64,000 nucleotides of DNA from Chamaesiphon minutus PCC 6605. Lineage in GTDB: Bacteria > Cyanobacteriota > Cyanobacteriia > Cyanobacteriales > Chamaesiphonaceae. Position numbers and translations under genes: made by a program. Below the pieces are notes generated by a model. It was not told the origin of the DNA and made no database searches. It was given only the letters and a program-made list of their open reading frames with translations. The DNA lies in contig NC_019697.1 of assembly GCF_000317145.1 (NCBI RefSeq), positions 5,468,886 to 5,532,885 of the forward strand, in the 5' to 3' direction. This document shows, in pieces, positions 37,042 through 48,140 of the stretch (positions are counted from its first letter, which is position 1; every line of letters starts with the position of its first letter).

Positions 37042-38049
37042 ATGGGTGGAAAATTATTCAATCGCGGTCGGATCGATCGAGATCGCTATTTAGACATCGA
37101 AGCTGACATTCGTACCTATCTCGATCGATATTTGGGCAGCGATCGCTATCGCATTCCCCGCTATTATGGTGATAAACCAGATTTTGGCGACTTAGATGTT
37201 ATCGTTTGCCTCGATCCTGGCGATAATTGGCAACAAATTCGCCAGACGATCGTTAACGACTTGGGTATTGTCGAAGTTAAAGCTGCTGGGAGCGTTTTCT
37301 CGACTCTATATCGAGATTTTCAGGTCGATTATTTTACCGCTCCTTCGCCATATTTTGAAAGCACTTATAATTATCTATCCTTTAACGATCTGGGCAATCT
37401 CATCGGTAAAATCTGCCGTCGCTTCAATCTTAAATACGGCGAGCGGGGACTGAGCTATGTATACCGTTATCATAATGGTAATTTTCAAAAAGAAATCGAA
37501 TTAACCCAAGATTTCGCGGTTATTTGTCGGCTATTGGAACTGGACTATGGTAAATGGCAAGCTGGCTTTGCCAATATTACCGAAATTTTTGAGTGGACGA
37601 TCGCTTGTCCATATTTTTCGATCGCACCATATATCGATCGATCTACTTCTTTAGAGCGGCGCGTCAAGGAGCGATCGACTATTCAAAGTTTTCTCGACTA
37701 TCTCGATCGACATCAAATTACGAAAAAATACCAATATCTCGATAATCGCGACGATTATCTACCGTGGATTGCTGCTAATTTTCCTACAGCTAATTTACTC
37801 GATCGCATTGCTGCGGCTACCGCTGCTGCCGAACGGTCGGAACTGGTTAAAGCTAAATTCAATGGCGAGATAATTATGAAGTTATTGCCGCATCTAGCAG
37901 GTAAGGAGTTAGGACATTTTATCGTCAACTTCAAACAACAATTTACTAATTTTGAAGAGTTTATAATTGTGACAGAACTTCACGAAATCGAGCGAAATAT
38001 CTTAGAATTCGCGCGTTCAGATCGTGAGACATCCTCAAAGTATAACTAA
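37042..38049 (+). CDS. Putative nucleotidyltransferase-fold protein
   Basis: A 335-residue soluble protein. The segment YGDKPDFGDLDVIVCL has the DxD arrangement of the polymerase-beta nucleotidyltransferase superfamily, and the third acidic residue may be D in FQVDYFTAP about 50 residues later. The usual helix-capping GS before it is replaced by YGDKPDFGD. The rest is helical and unrecognised. It resembles phage and bacterial stand-alone NTases of unknown substrate. No partner antitoxin is seen beside it. The fold assignment is by motif only. Confidence 0.6.
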   Translation: MGGKLFNRGRIDRDRYLDIEADIRTYLDRYLGSDRYRIPRYYGDKPDFGDLDVIVCLDPGDNWQQIRQTIVNDLGIVEVKAAGSVFSTLYRDFQVDYFTAPSPYFESTYNYLSFNDLGNLIGKICRRFNLKYGERGLSYVYRYHNGNFQKEIELTQDFAVICRLLELDYGKWQAGFANITEIFEWTIACPYFSIAPYIDRSTSLERRVKERSTIQSFLDYLDRHQITKKYQYLDNRDDYLPWIAANFPTANLLDRIAAATAAAERSELVKAKFNGEIIMKLLPHLAGKELGHFIVNFKQQFTNFEEFIIVTELHEIERNILEFARSDRETSSKYN

Positions 38050-38389
38050 GCTCTAGAAAGCAGCATTCAATAAATTAGCAAAAAAGGGCAAAAGATCGAT
38101 TGGTATGGATATCTGCGAAAATATCACGATTGGCTCGATCGAGCGAATTTAATTCTATCTATAGTTAGATTTTTTGCTTTGTTTGAATTAAATCTTGACG
38201 CTCGATCTTCCAAATATTAGTTAATCTCTCTCAAATCCATCGATCGATCGCATTGACATTTGTGGGTATTTCGATCGAGAAACTATCGATCGCGATCCCA
38301 AATCATGTATTAAAATTTGCTCGATCGAAACTCACTTAGGGCAATTTCGTTAGAATATGTGAGAAGACTATGGTGAGAGACTTTTCGCA
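38050..38389. other. Intergenic region before the tocopherol genes
   Basis: These 340 bp are AT-rich with many CGATCG sites and no open frame of note. A possible -10 (TTAGAATAT, near 38350) and a GGTGAGAGA ribosome site precede the methyltransferase start. Confidence 0.45.
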
Positions 38390-39244
38390 ATGAGCAATCA
38401 ACTGTACCAACAAATCCAAGAATTTTATGATGCTTCGAGCAATCTGTGGGAAGGAATTTGGGGCGAACACATGCACCACGGATATTATGGTAAAAATGGC
38501 ACGCTCAAACTAGATCGTCGTCAAGCACAGATCGATCTCATTGAAGAAGTTCTCAGTTGGTCTGGTGACTTCAGCACAAACCGACCCCACGACATCCTCG
38601 ATGTCGGTTGCGGGATTGGCGGTAGTAGTCTCTATTTAGCCGAAAAATTTGGTGCTAGGGTCACCGGGATTACGCTCTCCCCCGTGCAAGCTAATCGCGC
38701 CAAGGAAAGAGCGCGCGCGGCAGGTTTGGCAGCCAAGACAGACTTTCAGGTTGCTAATGCTCTAAATATCCCGTTTCCCGACCATAGTTTCGACCTGGTG
38801 TGGTCGTTAGAAAGCGGCGAGCACATGCCAGATAAAGTGAAATTTTTGCAAGAGTGTCATCGCGTCTTAAAGCCAGGTGGCAAACTGATTTTTGTGACGT
38901 GGTGTCACCGTCCCATAACACCAGAAACGCCGCTCACCGCTGAGGAGCACAAGCATTTACAAGATATTTATCGGGTTTATTGTTTGCCGTATGTGATTTC
39001 GCTGCCTGAATATACCGAGATGGTAGAAAGCTGTGGTTTCAAAGATTTGCGCGTCGATGATTGGTCTACCGCCGTCGCTCCATTTTGGGATGTGGTGATC
39101 GATTCGGCGATTACCCCACAGGCCATTTTTGGGCTGTTCCAGGCGGGTTGGAAAACGATCGAGGCTGCCATGTCATTGAAGCTGATGAGCGATGGTTATC
39201 GGAGCGGATTGGTAAGGTTTGGTTTAATTGCGGCAACTAAGTAA
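38390..39244 (+). CDS. Gamma-tocopherol methyltransferase-type enzyme
   Basis: A 284-residue SAM-dependent methyltransferase. The N-terminal WGEHMHHGYYG is typical of the tocopherol/MPBQ-type C-methyltransferases. The SAM site is ILDVGCGIGGSS, followed by GITLSPVQANRAKERA and LVWSLESGEHMPDK. It likely methylates gamma- to alpha-tocopherol in the plastid-like pathway. The next two or three genes (HPPD, cyclase, phytyltransferase) belong to the same route, which supports the call. Confidence 0.82.
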   Translation: MSNQLYQQIQEFYDASSNLWEGIWGEHMHHGYYGKNGTLKLDRRQAQIDLIEEVLSWSGDFSTNRPHDILDVGCGIGGSSLYLAEKFGARVTGITLSPVQANRAKERARAAGLAAKTDFQVANALNIPFPDHSFDLVWSLESGEHMPDKVKFLQECHRVLKPGGKLIFVTWCHRPITPETPLTAEEHKHLQDIYRVYCLPYVISLPEYTEMVESCGFKDLRVDDWSTAVAPFWDVVIDSAITPQAIFGLFQAGWKTIEAAMSLKLMSDGYRSGLVRFGLIAATK

Positions 39245-39427
39245 GCTCAAAATAATCTATCGATTGACGAACATCTACTATTAAATGTCGTCTCTCGATT
39301 AAGTGTTAGTATCGCTCGAAATTATTCTCTCAAAGAGGGTATACTTATATCCTCTTTCATAAACATCATTTTTTAAGCCAGGTTTAAGCTTCAATCCCTT
39401 TTGAAACGTGCATTAGAATTTGACTTT

Positions 39428-40480
39428 ATGGAAATAGACTGCATTCATTTCTGTGTTGTAGATGCGACCCAAACATTAGACTTATTAGTCGATCGAATGG
39501 GACTGCAAAATCTCAGTCGGTGCGCTCGCGAACATACCATCGAGTATCTAGTCGGTAACACTAATTTATTATTTTCGATCGCGTCTCCTCTTAATGCAGC
39601 TAGTCCCGTCGCTGACTACCTCAAGCTCCATCCCTCTGGCGTCAAAGATGTGTCATTTAGGGTAGGCAATCTAGAGGAAATTAGGTGCAAGCTATCGCAT
39701 TTAGGGATCGAAATCATCGATCGATCGAGTGAAGACGACAAGCGAGAATGGTTGAGAATTCAGGGTTGGGGTGCGATCGAGCATACCATTATCCAAGCTT
39801 CAAAATCTGCATCCGAACAGACACCAGAACTAAATAACACAATATCTGGTATCGACCATATCGTCTTAAATGTTGCGGCTGGTGAATTAGAACCCGCAGT
39901 AAATTGGTATCGAGAGCTGTTTGGTTTTGAGGTACAGCAAACATTCGATATTCAGACCCATAAATCGGGACTGGCAAGTAAAGCTCTAATTAGTGATTGT
40001 GGCAAGATTAGATTTAATATTAACGAACCAAGTTCGACTAATTCGCAGATTCAAGACTTTTTAGATCTCAATCGTGGTTCTGGTATTCAACATATCGCTT
40101 TGCAAACTCACGATATCTTGACCTCGATCGATCTCATGCACCAGCAAGCAGTAAACTTTTTACCAATTCCGCAAACTTATTATACCAAGTTGCAAAGTAG
40201 GGCTAAAACAGAACAAAATCTATTATTAACCGATCGCGAGTGGCAACAACTCGAACAGCTCCAAATATTGATGGATTGGTCTACATCGACACCTGAAGAG
40301 ATACTTTTGCAAATATTTACTCAACCGATCTTTGAGTCTCCAACCTTCTTCTTTGAAGTCATAGAGCGTCGCAATCGCGCCAAAGGATTCGGGCAAGGTA
40401 ATTTTCAAGCCTTATTTGAAGCAATCGAGGAATACAATACAAACCAGGATTTAGAGGGTTTTCGGGATGTTCGGGATTAG
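39428..40480 (+). CDS. hppD: 4-hydroxyphenylpyruvate dioxygenase
   Basis: A 350-residue non-haem iron dioxygenase that makes homogentisate for tocopherol and plastoquinone-like head groups. The second vicinal-oxygen-chelate domain carries the iron ligands in GIDHIVLNV (His), GIQHIALQ (His) and FFFEVIERR (Glu). The C-terminal GFGQGNFQALFEAIE closes the site as in the family. I chose ATG 39428; an in-frame TTG at 39401 would add 9 residues. The first domain is divergent, as usual for cyanobacterial HPPD. Confidence 0.9.
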   Translation: MEIDCIHFCVVDATQTLDLLVDRMGLQNLSRCAREHTIEYLVGNTNLLFSIASPLNAASPVADYLKLHPSGVKDVSFRVGNLEEIRCKLSHLGIEIIDRSSEDDKREWLRIQGWGAIEHTIIQASKSASEQTPELNNTISGIDHIVLNVAAGELEPAVNWYRELFGFEVQQTFDIQTHKSGLASKALISDCGKIRFNINEPSSTNSQIQDFLDLNRGSGIQHIALQTHDILTSIDLMHQQAVNFLPIPQTYYTKLQSRAKTEQNLLLTDREWQQLEQLQILMDWSTSTPEEILLQIFTQPIFESPTFFFEVIERRNRAKGFGQGNFQALFEAIEEYNTNQDLEGFRDVRD

Positions 40481-40596
40481 GTTGTTTGTGGGATGCGAAA
40501 ATGGTCATAATTTCTGACATGCACCAGTACCCTTAACCTAATCCTGTAAATCCTGATGCCGACAGTGGAGATAGCGAGTATTTCCGATCCGGCAAT

Positions 40597-41841
<1,245 letters not shown>

Positions 41842-41869
41842 CTATCCCCTATTCCCTATTCCCTATCCC

Positions 41870-42769
41870 CTAATTCACAAAGCAGGCGATCGGGAAAATT
41901 AAGTATTCCCAGAAGAATAGTTTCCAGATAAATTGATAGAAGTCTGCGATCGATTCTTTTTTGTCGAGATCGACATCTTGAGAACGCCACCAGAGTAGGC
42001 CGAGTAGAATAGTATGAGAAATAATCACAAACCAAGTATTAATGCTCGATGGTAACAAGATACCCGCTGAGATCGTGCCTAGATAGGCGATCGTAATTGC
42101 CCAGCGCGTAAAATTGAAAACTGTTAACTTACCTAAGACAATGGTGAAAGTTTCAATTTCATACTTCCGATCGCCTTCGAGATCGGGCACATCTTTAAAT
42201 AATGCAATGGCAATTGTAAATACTAGAATAAATAGCGTTAATACCCAAATACTTGGCGGTATACTATCTGCACCTGTCAATAGTCGATCGAAATGCAAGA
42301 ACAACCCTAAATTAACGATACAGCCCCTCACCGTTAAAATACAAATAGCAGCAAGTAATGAGTATTGTTTAAATCGAATTGGCGGCACCGAATAAGCAGT
42401 TCCGATCGCCAAACTTAGCGCGACAGTTGCAAATAACCATTTACCTAATAAAGCAGAAATCGAGATCGCTAAAATACCTGTAACTGTGACGATCCCCGTT
42501 CCTTGCGCAATTGATAATTTACCACTAGCTAGGGGAAGATCTGGCTTATTGACTCGATCGATCTCGACGTCATACAGTTGATTCAAACCAACGATATAAA
42601 TATTTCCCAATATACAAGCAATCCAAGCTCCCACCAGTTGACCGATACTCAGCCATGAGATCGGGCTATGAGTAGTCGCGATCGCGATCGTGTAAAGTGC
42701 TAATACACTCAGACTGGTACCAATAATTGTATGGGGACGCGAGAATTTCCAGAGCTGTGTTAGATACAT
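41870..42769 (-). CDS. hpt: Homogentisate phytyltransferase
   Basis: A 299-residue UbiA-family prenyltransferase with about nine helices. The first Asp-rich motif is NQLYDVEIDRVNKPDLPLA, and the second is DVPDLEGDRKYEIETF. Together with the family-typical LWKFSRPHTIIGT start these mark the HPT/VTE2 branch (slr1736-type). It joins homogentisate and phytyl diphosphate in tocopherol synthesis. It lies upstream of the cyclase, separated by the heptamer array. Confidence 0.92.
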   Translation of the reverse strand: MYLTQLWKFSRPHTIIGTSLSVLALYTIAIATTHSPISWLSIGQLVGAWIACILGNIYIVGLNQLYDVEIDRVNKPDLPLASGKLSIAQGTGIVTVTGILAISISALLGKWLFATVALSLAIGTAYSVPPIRFKQYSLLAAICILTVRGCIVNLGLFLHFDRLLTGADSIPPSIWVLTLFILVFTIAIALFKDVPDLEGDRKYEIETFTIVLGKLTVFNFTRWAITIAYLGTISAGILLPSSINTWFVIISHTILLGLLWWRSQDVDLDKKESIADFYQFIWKLFFWEYLIFPIACFVN

Positions 42770-42982
42770 TGGGGGTGTGGGGCGAGGGGACTGGGAGAGG
42801 GGGAGAGTGGGGAAGAGGGCGATAAATTAATTGTAATTGAAGAAAACTAGGCTTCGGTTGAGCTAGTTCTGCGATCGGGTAAAACTCAAGATGCGAGGTA
42901 GGATATCCGTAAGCTTTACCCTACCTGACTCGCGTGTGGGGAGTGTCAAAATATAAATAGTTCCAAAAGTGTTTTAGATATT

Positions 42983-44065
42983 GTGTCGATCGCAATTGAG
43001 TCTAGTTCCGCTGCACGATCTACAACCGAACCCAGACTGTGGATGCCAGAGCAGGTATTATTTACACCTGCTGCCATCCAAGAACCTTGGGGACAACAAA
43101 TATTAGCCCGTACTCAGTCTTTAAATCTACCCATTAAAATCCTGTCCCACAACCGTTTGACTGGGCTGCGGGGCGAGAATGAGCGCGAAACGTATCAGAT
43201 TTCCAAACGTACTTTAGCTGTAGTTACAGCCCCTCCGAGTAGTTTCAAACTTAGCCCTATTCCGCCTTCTGCTGATTGGCAATTCCACCTCGCCGAAGGC
43301 TGTCCAGCGCACTGTCAGTATTGCTATCTAGCAGGTAGTTTGCAAGGGCCGCCAGTGATTCGTGCTTTCGCCAATCTGCCGCAGACTTTGGCTAATTTGG
43401 CAGCTTACGAGAAATCGGGCGAAGCCACCAGTTTTGAGGTGAGTTGTTATACCGATCCGTTAGGCATCGAGCATCTTACAGGCAGCTTAGCTGAATGCAT
43501 CCGTTATTTTGGTACCCGAAAAGAGGGATATTTGCGCTGGGTGTCCAAATTCGATGCTGTCGAGCCGCTGCTAGATTTGCCTCACAACGGTCATACCCGC
43601 TGTCGATTCAGTGTCAATGCCGTGCCTGTTTCCGGTCGATTTGAGGGCGGTACGGCACCCGTAGCCGCCAGGTTGCAAGCGTTACGGAAGTTAGCATTGC
43701 CTCCAGCGCGGGGTGGTGGCGGTTATCCCGTCGGATTGGTCATCGCACCGATTATGCCGATTGAAGATTGGGAGTCGCACTATACTCAGCTATTAGATTC
43801 GATCTCGACAGCTTTAGATTTCGATTGCGATCTGACATTCGAGCTAATTTCGCACCGTTTTACCCCCGGTTCTAAGGAGACGCTATTGGAATGGTATCCC
43901 CAAACGAAGCTAGATATGGATGAGTCACGACGGAGTGTCAAACGCAATAAGTTTGGTGGCGTTAAGTACGTCTATGAGGCTGACATCATGAAACAGTTGC
44001 GCCGTTTCTTCGAGCGGGAGTTGTCACAGCGATTCCCTCATGCCAAGCTTCTGTATTGGACTTAG
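42983..44065 (+). CDS. Spore photoproduct lyase-family radical SAM protein
   Basis: A 360-residue radical SAM enzyme. The cluster motif is CPAHCQYC, spaced CxxxCxxC, in AEGCPAHCQYCYLAGSL. The later VSKFDAVEPLLDLPHNG and LISHRFTPGSKETLLEWYP match the SplB-like family found in non-spore-formers. The cyanobacterial homologue has no established substrate; repair of UV photoproducts is possible but unproven. GTG 42983 is the likely start. GGCTTTA heptamers follow the stop codon. Confidence 0.85.
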   Translation: MSIAIESSSAARSTTEPRLWMPEQVLFTPAAIQEPWGQQILARTQSLNLPIKILSHNRLTGLRGENERETYQISKRTLAVVTAPPSSFKLSPIPPSADWQFHLAEGCPAHCQYCYLAGSLQGPPVIRAFANLPQTLANLAAYEKSGEATSFEVSCYTDPLGIEHLTGSLAECIRYFGTRKEGYLRWVSKFDAVEPLLDLPHNGHTRCRFSVNAVPVSGRFEGGTAPVAARLQALRKLALPPARGGGGYPVGLVIAPIMPIEDWESHYTQLLDSISTALDFDCDLTFELISHRFTPGSKETLLEWYPQTKLDMDESRRSVKRNKFGGVKYVYEADIMKQLRRFFERELSQRFPHAKLLYWT

Positions 44066-44066
44066 A

Positions 44067-44110
44067 GGATAGGCTTTAGGCTTTAGGTTTTAGGCTTTAG
44101 GTTTTAGGCT
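44067..44110. repeat. GGCTTTA heptamer run
   Basis: About six units of GGCTTTA/GGTTTTA/GGCTTGA begin right after the SPL-family stop codon. A run of ATTACC hexamers follows at 44174-44203. Confidence 0.85.
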
Positions 44111-44310
44111 TGAGGCTTTGAGTAGAGGTGAGAGGACAAAGGATCGACCGTTTTGGAACGCAGTTCCAACTTTACCGATTACCGATTACCCATTACCCAT
44201 TACCCTCTCTCTCCACTGGCGGATAAACGGGTACCCCCATCGAACGAGGGAACTAGGGCTAAAGCTTTGTAAGCTGGGGTTAATCATCTACAGGTGGAGA
44301 TTGAGAATTT

Positions 44311-45141
44311 ATGGCGAGTGAAAGACAGATTCAGGATAAACGCGAATCAACTCAAGAAGACTCGATTGAAAATGGAGCTGCTCAGCAAGAACTAGCCGAC
44401 GAAACTAAAGCCAAGAAAAAATCTGCAACTTCTACAAAATCGACAGATTCGCAATCAACAGATGACTCCGAAGGCTCGGCACAGATTGCGTCACTCTCGC
44501 AAGCATTACAAGGTGATTTGAGTACACTCGATCCCGATACGGCCTTAGAAACGATCGATACATTTCATAGTTTACTTAAGCAGTCCAAACAGCCCGAAGC
44601 AAAAGAGCTTGCTAGCGGACTAAAAGATCTACAAAAACTTTTGAAGCGGAAGGAGCCAAGCGGACACGAACTTGGGGATCTTATCGTTCATCTGGGAGAG
44701 CAAACAATCGAGATTGCTGGTGATGTCGATAAAGGACTTAAAACACCTTTGCAACAATTAGGTAAACAACTGACCAAAATCGGTCGCTCGTTATCCAAAG
44801 CTGAAGATTCCGAGCAGCTTGAAGATTTAGATGCGCTGGTCGATACTCTCAAGCAAGAACCAGATAAAATCGATACCAAAGCTTCAGTCGGTACGATCGA
44901 TCGCTGGTACGATTTGTTACACAAATCCGAAGATGAAAGTCTCGAAGAACTTGCCAGCCAACTCAAAGAACTCAAGCAGCTTTTGAAAGGAAGTAAGTCT
45001 AAAGGTGCAGATTTGAGTGAGAAACTCATCCACATGGGCGAGCAAACTACCGCCGCTGCTGCTAATGCCGGACGCGGTTTTAAAGGTGCGATCCAGAAGT
45101 TAGGTAAAGCGTTGACAGCCTTTGGTAAATCGCTATCTTAG
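44311..45141 (+). CDS. Hypothetical protein with two helical repeats
   Basis: A 276-residue protein of unknown family. Residues 1-60 are charged and low complexity. Two related units of about 90 residues follow: each runs from TLDPDTALETIDTFHSLLKQ (or KIDTKASVGTIDRWYDLLHK) through a LKDLQKLLK (or LKELKQLLK) helix to GEQT and a glycine-rich LGKQLTKIGRSLS (or LGKALTAFGKSLS) end. Signal peptide and metal motifs are absent. A strong terminator follows, so it is an independent gene. GGTGGAG precedes ATG 44311. Confidence 0.75.
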   Translation: MASERQIQDKRESTQEDSIENGAAQQELADETKAKKKSATSTKSTDSQSTDDSEGSAQIASLSQALQGDLSTLDPDTALETIDTFHSLLKQSKQPEAKELASGLKDLQKLLKRKEPSGHELGDLIVHLGEQTIEIAGDVDKGLKTPLQQLGKQLTKIGRSLSKAEDSEQLEDLDALVDTLKQEPDKIDTKASVGTIDRWYDLLHKSEDESLEELASQLKELKQLLKGSKSKGADLSEKLIHMGEQTTAAAANAGRGFKGAIQKLGKALTAFGKSLS

Positions 45142-45171
45142 CATTTAAGTTTAAATCTCCTTATGTAGAAC

Positions 45172-45210
45172 TTATCGCCTAAATATTAGGCGATAAATTA
45201 TATTTTTTGA
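45172..45210 (+). terminator. Terminator after the helical-repeat gene
   Basis: Arms TTATCGCCTAA and TTAGGCGATAA (11 bp, perfect) with a 3-base loop are followed by ATTATATTTTTTG. The hairpin lies 31 bp after the stop codon. Confidence 0.8.
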
Positions 45211-45369
45211 CTAATTGAAGCTTAATCCTTTACTCTTATTTTGCTCTTTCCAAAGACAGATATTTACAATCCGTCGTTAGAGAGATGAGTTGCGAGCGTG
45301 GATATATTATCTTAGATAAAGATGGTTTATTAACAAGCAACTATCTTTAATTAGAAAGGAGAACAACAA

Positions 45370-46407
45370 ATGTCTATCGCTCTTGATGATTCAAAACGTA
45401 CAGCGATCGCCTGTAAACTAGCTGGGATGAAAGAAGTTCAAAACCTGCTAATTTCTAACGAAGAGAAGCTAATCTCGGCTTGTGACGACCAGGAAATCCG
45501 CGATCGGTTTGGCAAGATGTTAGATGACGATCGCAAAAATCTCGGTATTTTAGATACTGTAATGGTTCAGTATGGGGTCATGAGCGAACCCAAAGAAACA
45601 ATTACAGAAATGGTTAAACAAATTGAAGAGCTGATGGCAGGTTCCGAGCTGACTGTCTACGAAAAAGCAGCTCAACACGAACTACTAAAGCATCAGCAAT
45701 TCATGGCTGGAGTTTTGGTACATAAGGCAGGACAAGTAGTTGGTGCTGATGTCGAAGCTGCTATTGCACCTTTGAATACCATTAACTTTGAAAATCGCGC
45801 TCATCAAGAACAACTCAAGGGCGTACTCGAATTATTAGGCGTTCGCGAACTCACCGGACAAGAAGCAGACCAAGGTTTGTGGGCGCGCGTTCAAGATTCG
45901 ATCGCGGCATTCTCTGGAATCGTCGGTAGTGCGGTAACTCAAACTAGTGACAAATCTGACATGAATATTGAAGATATAATTCGTGCGGATCACAACAAAG
46001 TGAACATGCTATTCATGCAAATTGACAATACCAACGATCCTCAGAAAATCGAAGAATACTTCGGTCAAATCTACAAAGATTTATCCGCACATTCTGCCGC
46101 AGAAGAGGAAGTTGTCTATCCAGCAGTCCGTCCGTTCTATGGCGATACCCAAGAACTATATGACGAGCAGGCAGAAATGAAGCAAATGTTAGAAGAAATC
46201 AAAGCGATGAGTCCTTCTGACGGCAGTTTCAAAGCCAAGGTCGAAACACTGAAAAAAGCAGTAGTCGAGCATGTTGGCCAAGAAGAAAGCGAAATGTTTG
46301 CAGCGATTCGCAACAACTGTAGCGATGACCAGTGCGAACAAATGGCTACTCAGTTCAAAACTGCAAAAGCCAAGATTCAAGAGCAGGCAATGGCTCGCTC
46401 CAACTAA
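45370..46407 (+). CDS. Hemerythrin-domain protein
   Basis: This 345-residue protein has an N-terminal helical region of about 200 residues resembling a ferritin-like four-helix bundle (FENRAHQEQLKGVLELLG). A C-terminal HHE hemerythrin domain follows at about 198-345: DIIRADHNKVNMLF, HSAAEEEVVYPAV, and VVEHVGQEESEMFAA supply the His, Glu and Asp ligands of a di-iron site. It could sense or scavenge oxygen, NO or iron. A clear AAAGGAG ribosome site lies before ATG 45370. Confidence 0.88.
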   Translation: MSIALDDSKRTAIACKLAGMKEVQNLLISNEEKLISACDDQEIRDRFGKMLDDDRKNLGILDTVMVQYGVMSEPKETITEMVKQIEELMAGSELTVYEKAAQHELLKHQQFMAGVLVHKAGQVVGADVEAAIAPLNTINFENRAHQEQLKGVLELLGVRELTGQEADQGLWARVQDSIAAFSGIVGSAVTQTSDKSDMNIEDIIRADHNKVNMLFMQIDNTNDPQKIEEYFGQIYKDLSAHSAAEEEVVYPAVRPFYGDTQELYDEQAEMKQMLEEIKAMSPSDGSFKAKVETLKKAVVEHVGQEESEMFAAIRNNCSDDQCEQMATQFKTAKAKIQEQAMARSN

Positions 46408-46713
46408 AGTTTGAACTTGGGGACACTGTTGGATGAATAGTTCAAACCCTCGCCTAGCGAGGCTCGTCAAGTAGCCAATCTTACACATACTCCTCACTGC
46501 AAGATTTAGCGACGAGAATTTGGATAAAACATTCAACAATCCCCTTTATTATTTCTAACTAAACCTGGCAATACCTTCAGGAATCGATTGGTTATTTTAG
46601 GTGTAGTTACTAAAAATAATCGCTCTGCCACGCCAGGATTTTTAGTTGTAGGCGTTCTCACACTTAACTCGATCGTAGGACTGGATGGAAAGTTTTCCTG
46701 ACAGTCCTTTTTA
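46408..46713. other. Intergenic region between convergent genes
   Basis: No gene is seen in these 306 bp. A short palindrome GCCTCGCTAGGCGAGG (minus-strand reading) lies near 46452-46468. Confidence 0.45.
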
Positions 46714-47562
46714 TTATCTAACGTTAGTTATTCGTGGCCAATTGCGTTCGGTTGCCTCATCTGCGGGAAATAGACATTCGAGCCGCAGTTCCTGAAGCGT
46801 AATGTCATACGGAGTACCTAATGTCGCGATCGTCGAGAAGAATTTTAACTCCAAATCATCGCGCCGGAGATGAAGGCTCAATAGCAAGGCATGTTGAGCA
46901 GTGCTACGCCGCTCAGTTTGCCAGATTCGCTCGATATCTGGATCGCTGATAAGTTCGTTTAGTAATGTCATAGAAGAATCGCTGTCCCGTTCGAGTAAAG
47001 TTTCTCGGTGCAGTCGTTGCAATGCGTGACTGGCAATGCTCTCCCAGTTGACAATAAACGGACGCAGCCCCTGCGAATGAAACATCACCCGCAGGATATT
47101 AATTTTGCCGTCTGCATAAAAGATGCCGTGCAGTCGTTCGGGAGCGATAAATGCACCGAGCAATCGAGTCGCACCTTGATTTGTCAGGAGTAAATTCCAG
47201 TATCGATCGATCGCAAATGCTGGATATGGATCGTGTCGATCTAGGATCAGATCGAGCGCTTTGCGCACTTGGATCGTCTCTGGAGCCGATAAATCCGTCT
47301 CGGTATGAATCGGCGCATATCCAGCGGCTGATAACAGCAGATTTTGCTGTCTAAGCGGAATCTCTAAGACGGTTGCCAATTGCAATACCATCTCCTGACT
47401 GGGTTTAGCGCGTCCCGATTCGAGAAAACTGATGTGACGTTGGGAGACTTCGCTAGAGAGCGCGAGATCGAGCTGGCTGAAATTGCGTCGATCTCGCCAT
47501 TGTTTGAGTAGCATTCCAAATGAGTTTATTCGATCGTCGAGCGCAGTTAGCTGTTGTGGCAT
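46714..47562 (-). CDS. XRE-family regulator with MmyB-like ligand-binding domain
   Basis: A 282-residue transcription factor. A helix-turn-helix at about 10-65 (FSQLDLALSSEVSQRHISFLESG) is followed by an MmyB-type PAS-like domain (AIDRYWNLLLTNQGATRLLG, LRDDLELKFFSTIATLGTPYDITLQELRLE). This MmyB architecture is common in bacteria that control unknown stress or metabolic genes. I chose ATG 47562; upstream in-frame sequence to 47661 crosses GGATTGC heptamers. The divergent neighbour is a DUF2834 gene that it may regulate. Confidence 0.85.
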   Translation of the reverse strand: MPQQLTALDDRINSFGMLLKQWRDRRNFSQLDLALSSEVSQRHISFLESGRAKPSQEMVLQLATVLEIPLRQQNLLLSAAGYAPIHTETDLSAPETIQVRKALDLILDRHDPYPAFAIDRYWNLLLTNQGATRLLGAFIAPERLHGIFYADGKINILRVMFHSQGLRPFIVNWESIASHALQRLHRETLLERDSDSSMTLLNELISDPDIERIWQTERRSTAQHALLLSLHLRRDDLELKFFSTIATLGTPYDITLQELRLECLFPADEATERNWPRITNVR

Positions 47563-47762
47563 GGCAAGACAGGGGAATTGAGGATTGAGGATTGCGGATT
47601 GCGGATTGCAGATTGGAAGACACAGGTTAGCACCGATAACCTCATCCCGTACATCCTGCAAATCCTTAAATCCCGATCGGATTTTTGATTACCTGACAGG
47701 TAATTGTTTTAATTATCCCCTTTTGCCAAGATTGTGACATACCGAATTGAGGTTAGCCAAGT

Positions 47763-48140
47763 ATGTCAACGTCAACGAATATCTCGACAACACGCTCATT
47801 CAACTCCCTCAAAACACTTTATCTAATTCTGGCGATCGCGGGATCGATTGCACCCTGGTATTGGTTGCTACAAGAGCCAGCAGCACTATTGTCGCCAACA
47901 TTATTTTTACAACGCACGTTTGCAAATAATATTACAACTGCTTTGGCGAGCGATCTGCTCATTAGTGCCAGCGGCTTCTTTATTTTTGCCTCGATCGAAC
48001 TCAAACGCTTAGGGTCTACTGCTTTGGGAGTTTTACTGTATGTCGGACTGACATTTGGCATCGGGCTTTCTTGCTCTCTACCGTTGTTTCTATATCGTCG
48101 AGAACTAATTCTAGAGCGAAATACAGTCAGCAAGTATTAA
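47763..48140 (+). CDS. DUF2834 membrane protein
   Basis: A 125-residue protein with three hydrophobic segments (about 18-36, 60-78, 85-105). The pattern TLYLILAIAGSIAPWYWL, LFLQRTFANNITTALASDLLIS and GLTFGIGLSCSLPLFLY matches DUF2834. The function is unknown. It is divergent from the XRE/MmyB regulator at 200 bp, a common arrangement for a regulator and its target. The frame continues after the stop codon with another hydrophobic stretch (see 48141-48293). Confidence 0.8.
   Translation: MSTSTNISTTRSFNSLKTLYLILAIAGSIAPWYWLLQEPAALLSPTLFLQRTFANNITTALASDLLISASGFFIFASIELKRLGSTALGVLLYVGLTFGIGLSCSLPLFLYRRELILERNTVSKY

Noticed and set aside
44118-44321. 67-residue plus-strand frame before the helical-repeat gene
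   Set aside because: It is built from ATTACC-type repeats (PITDYPLPIT) and overlaps the better supported gene start.
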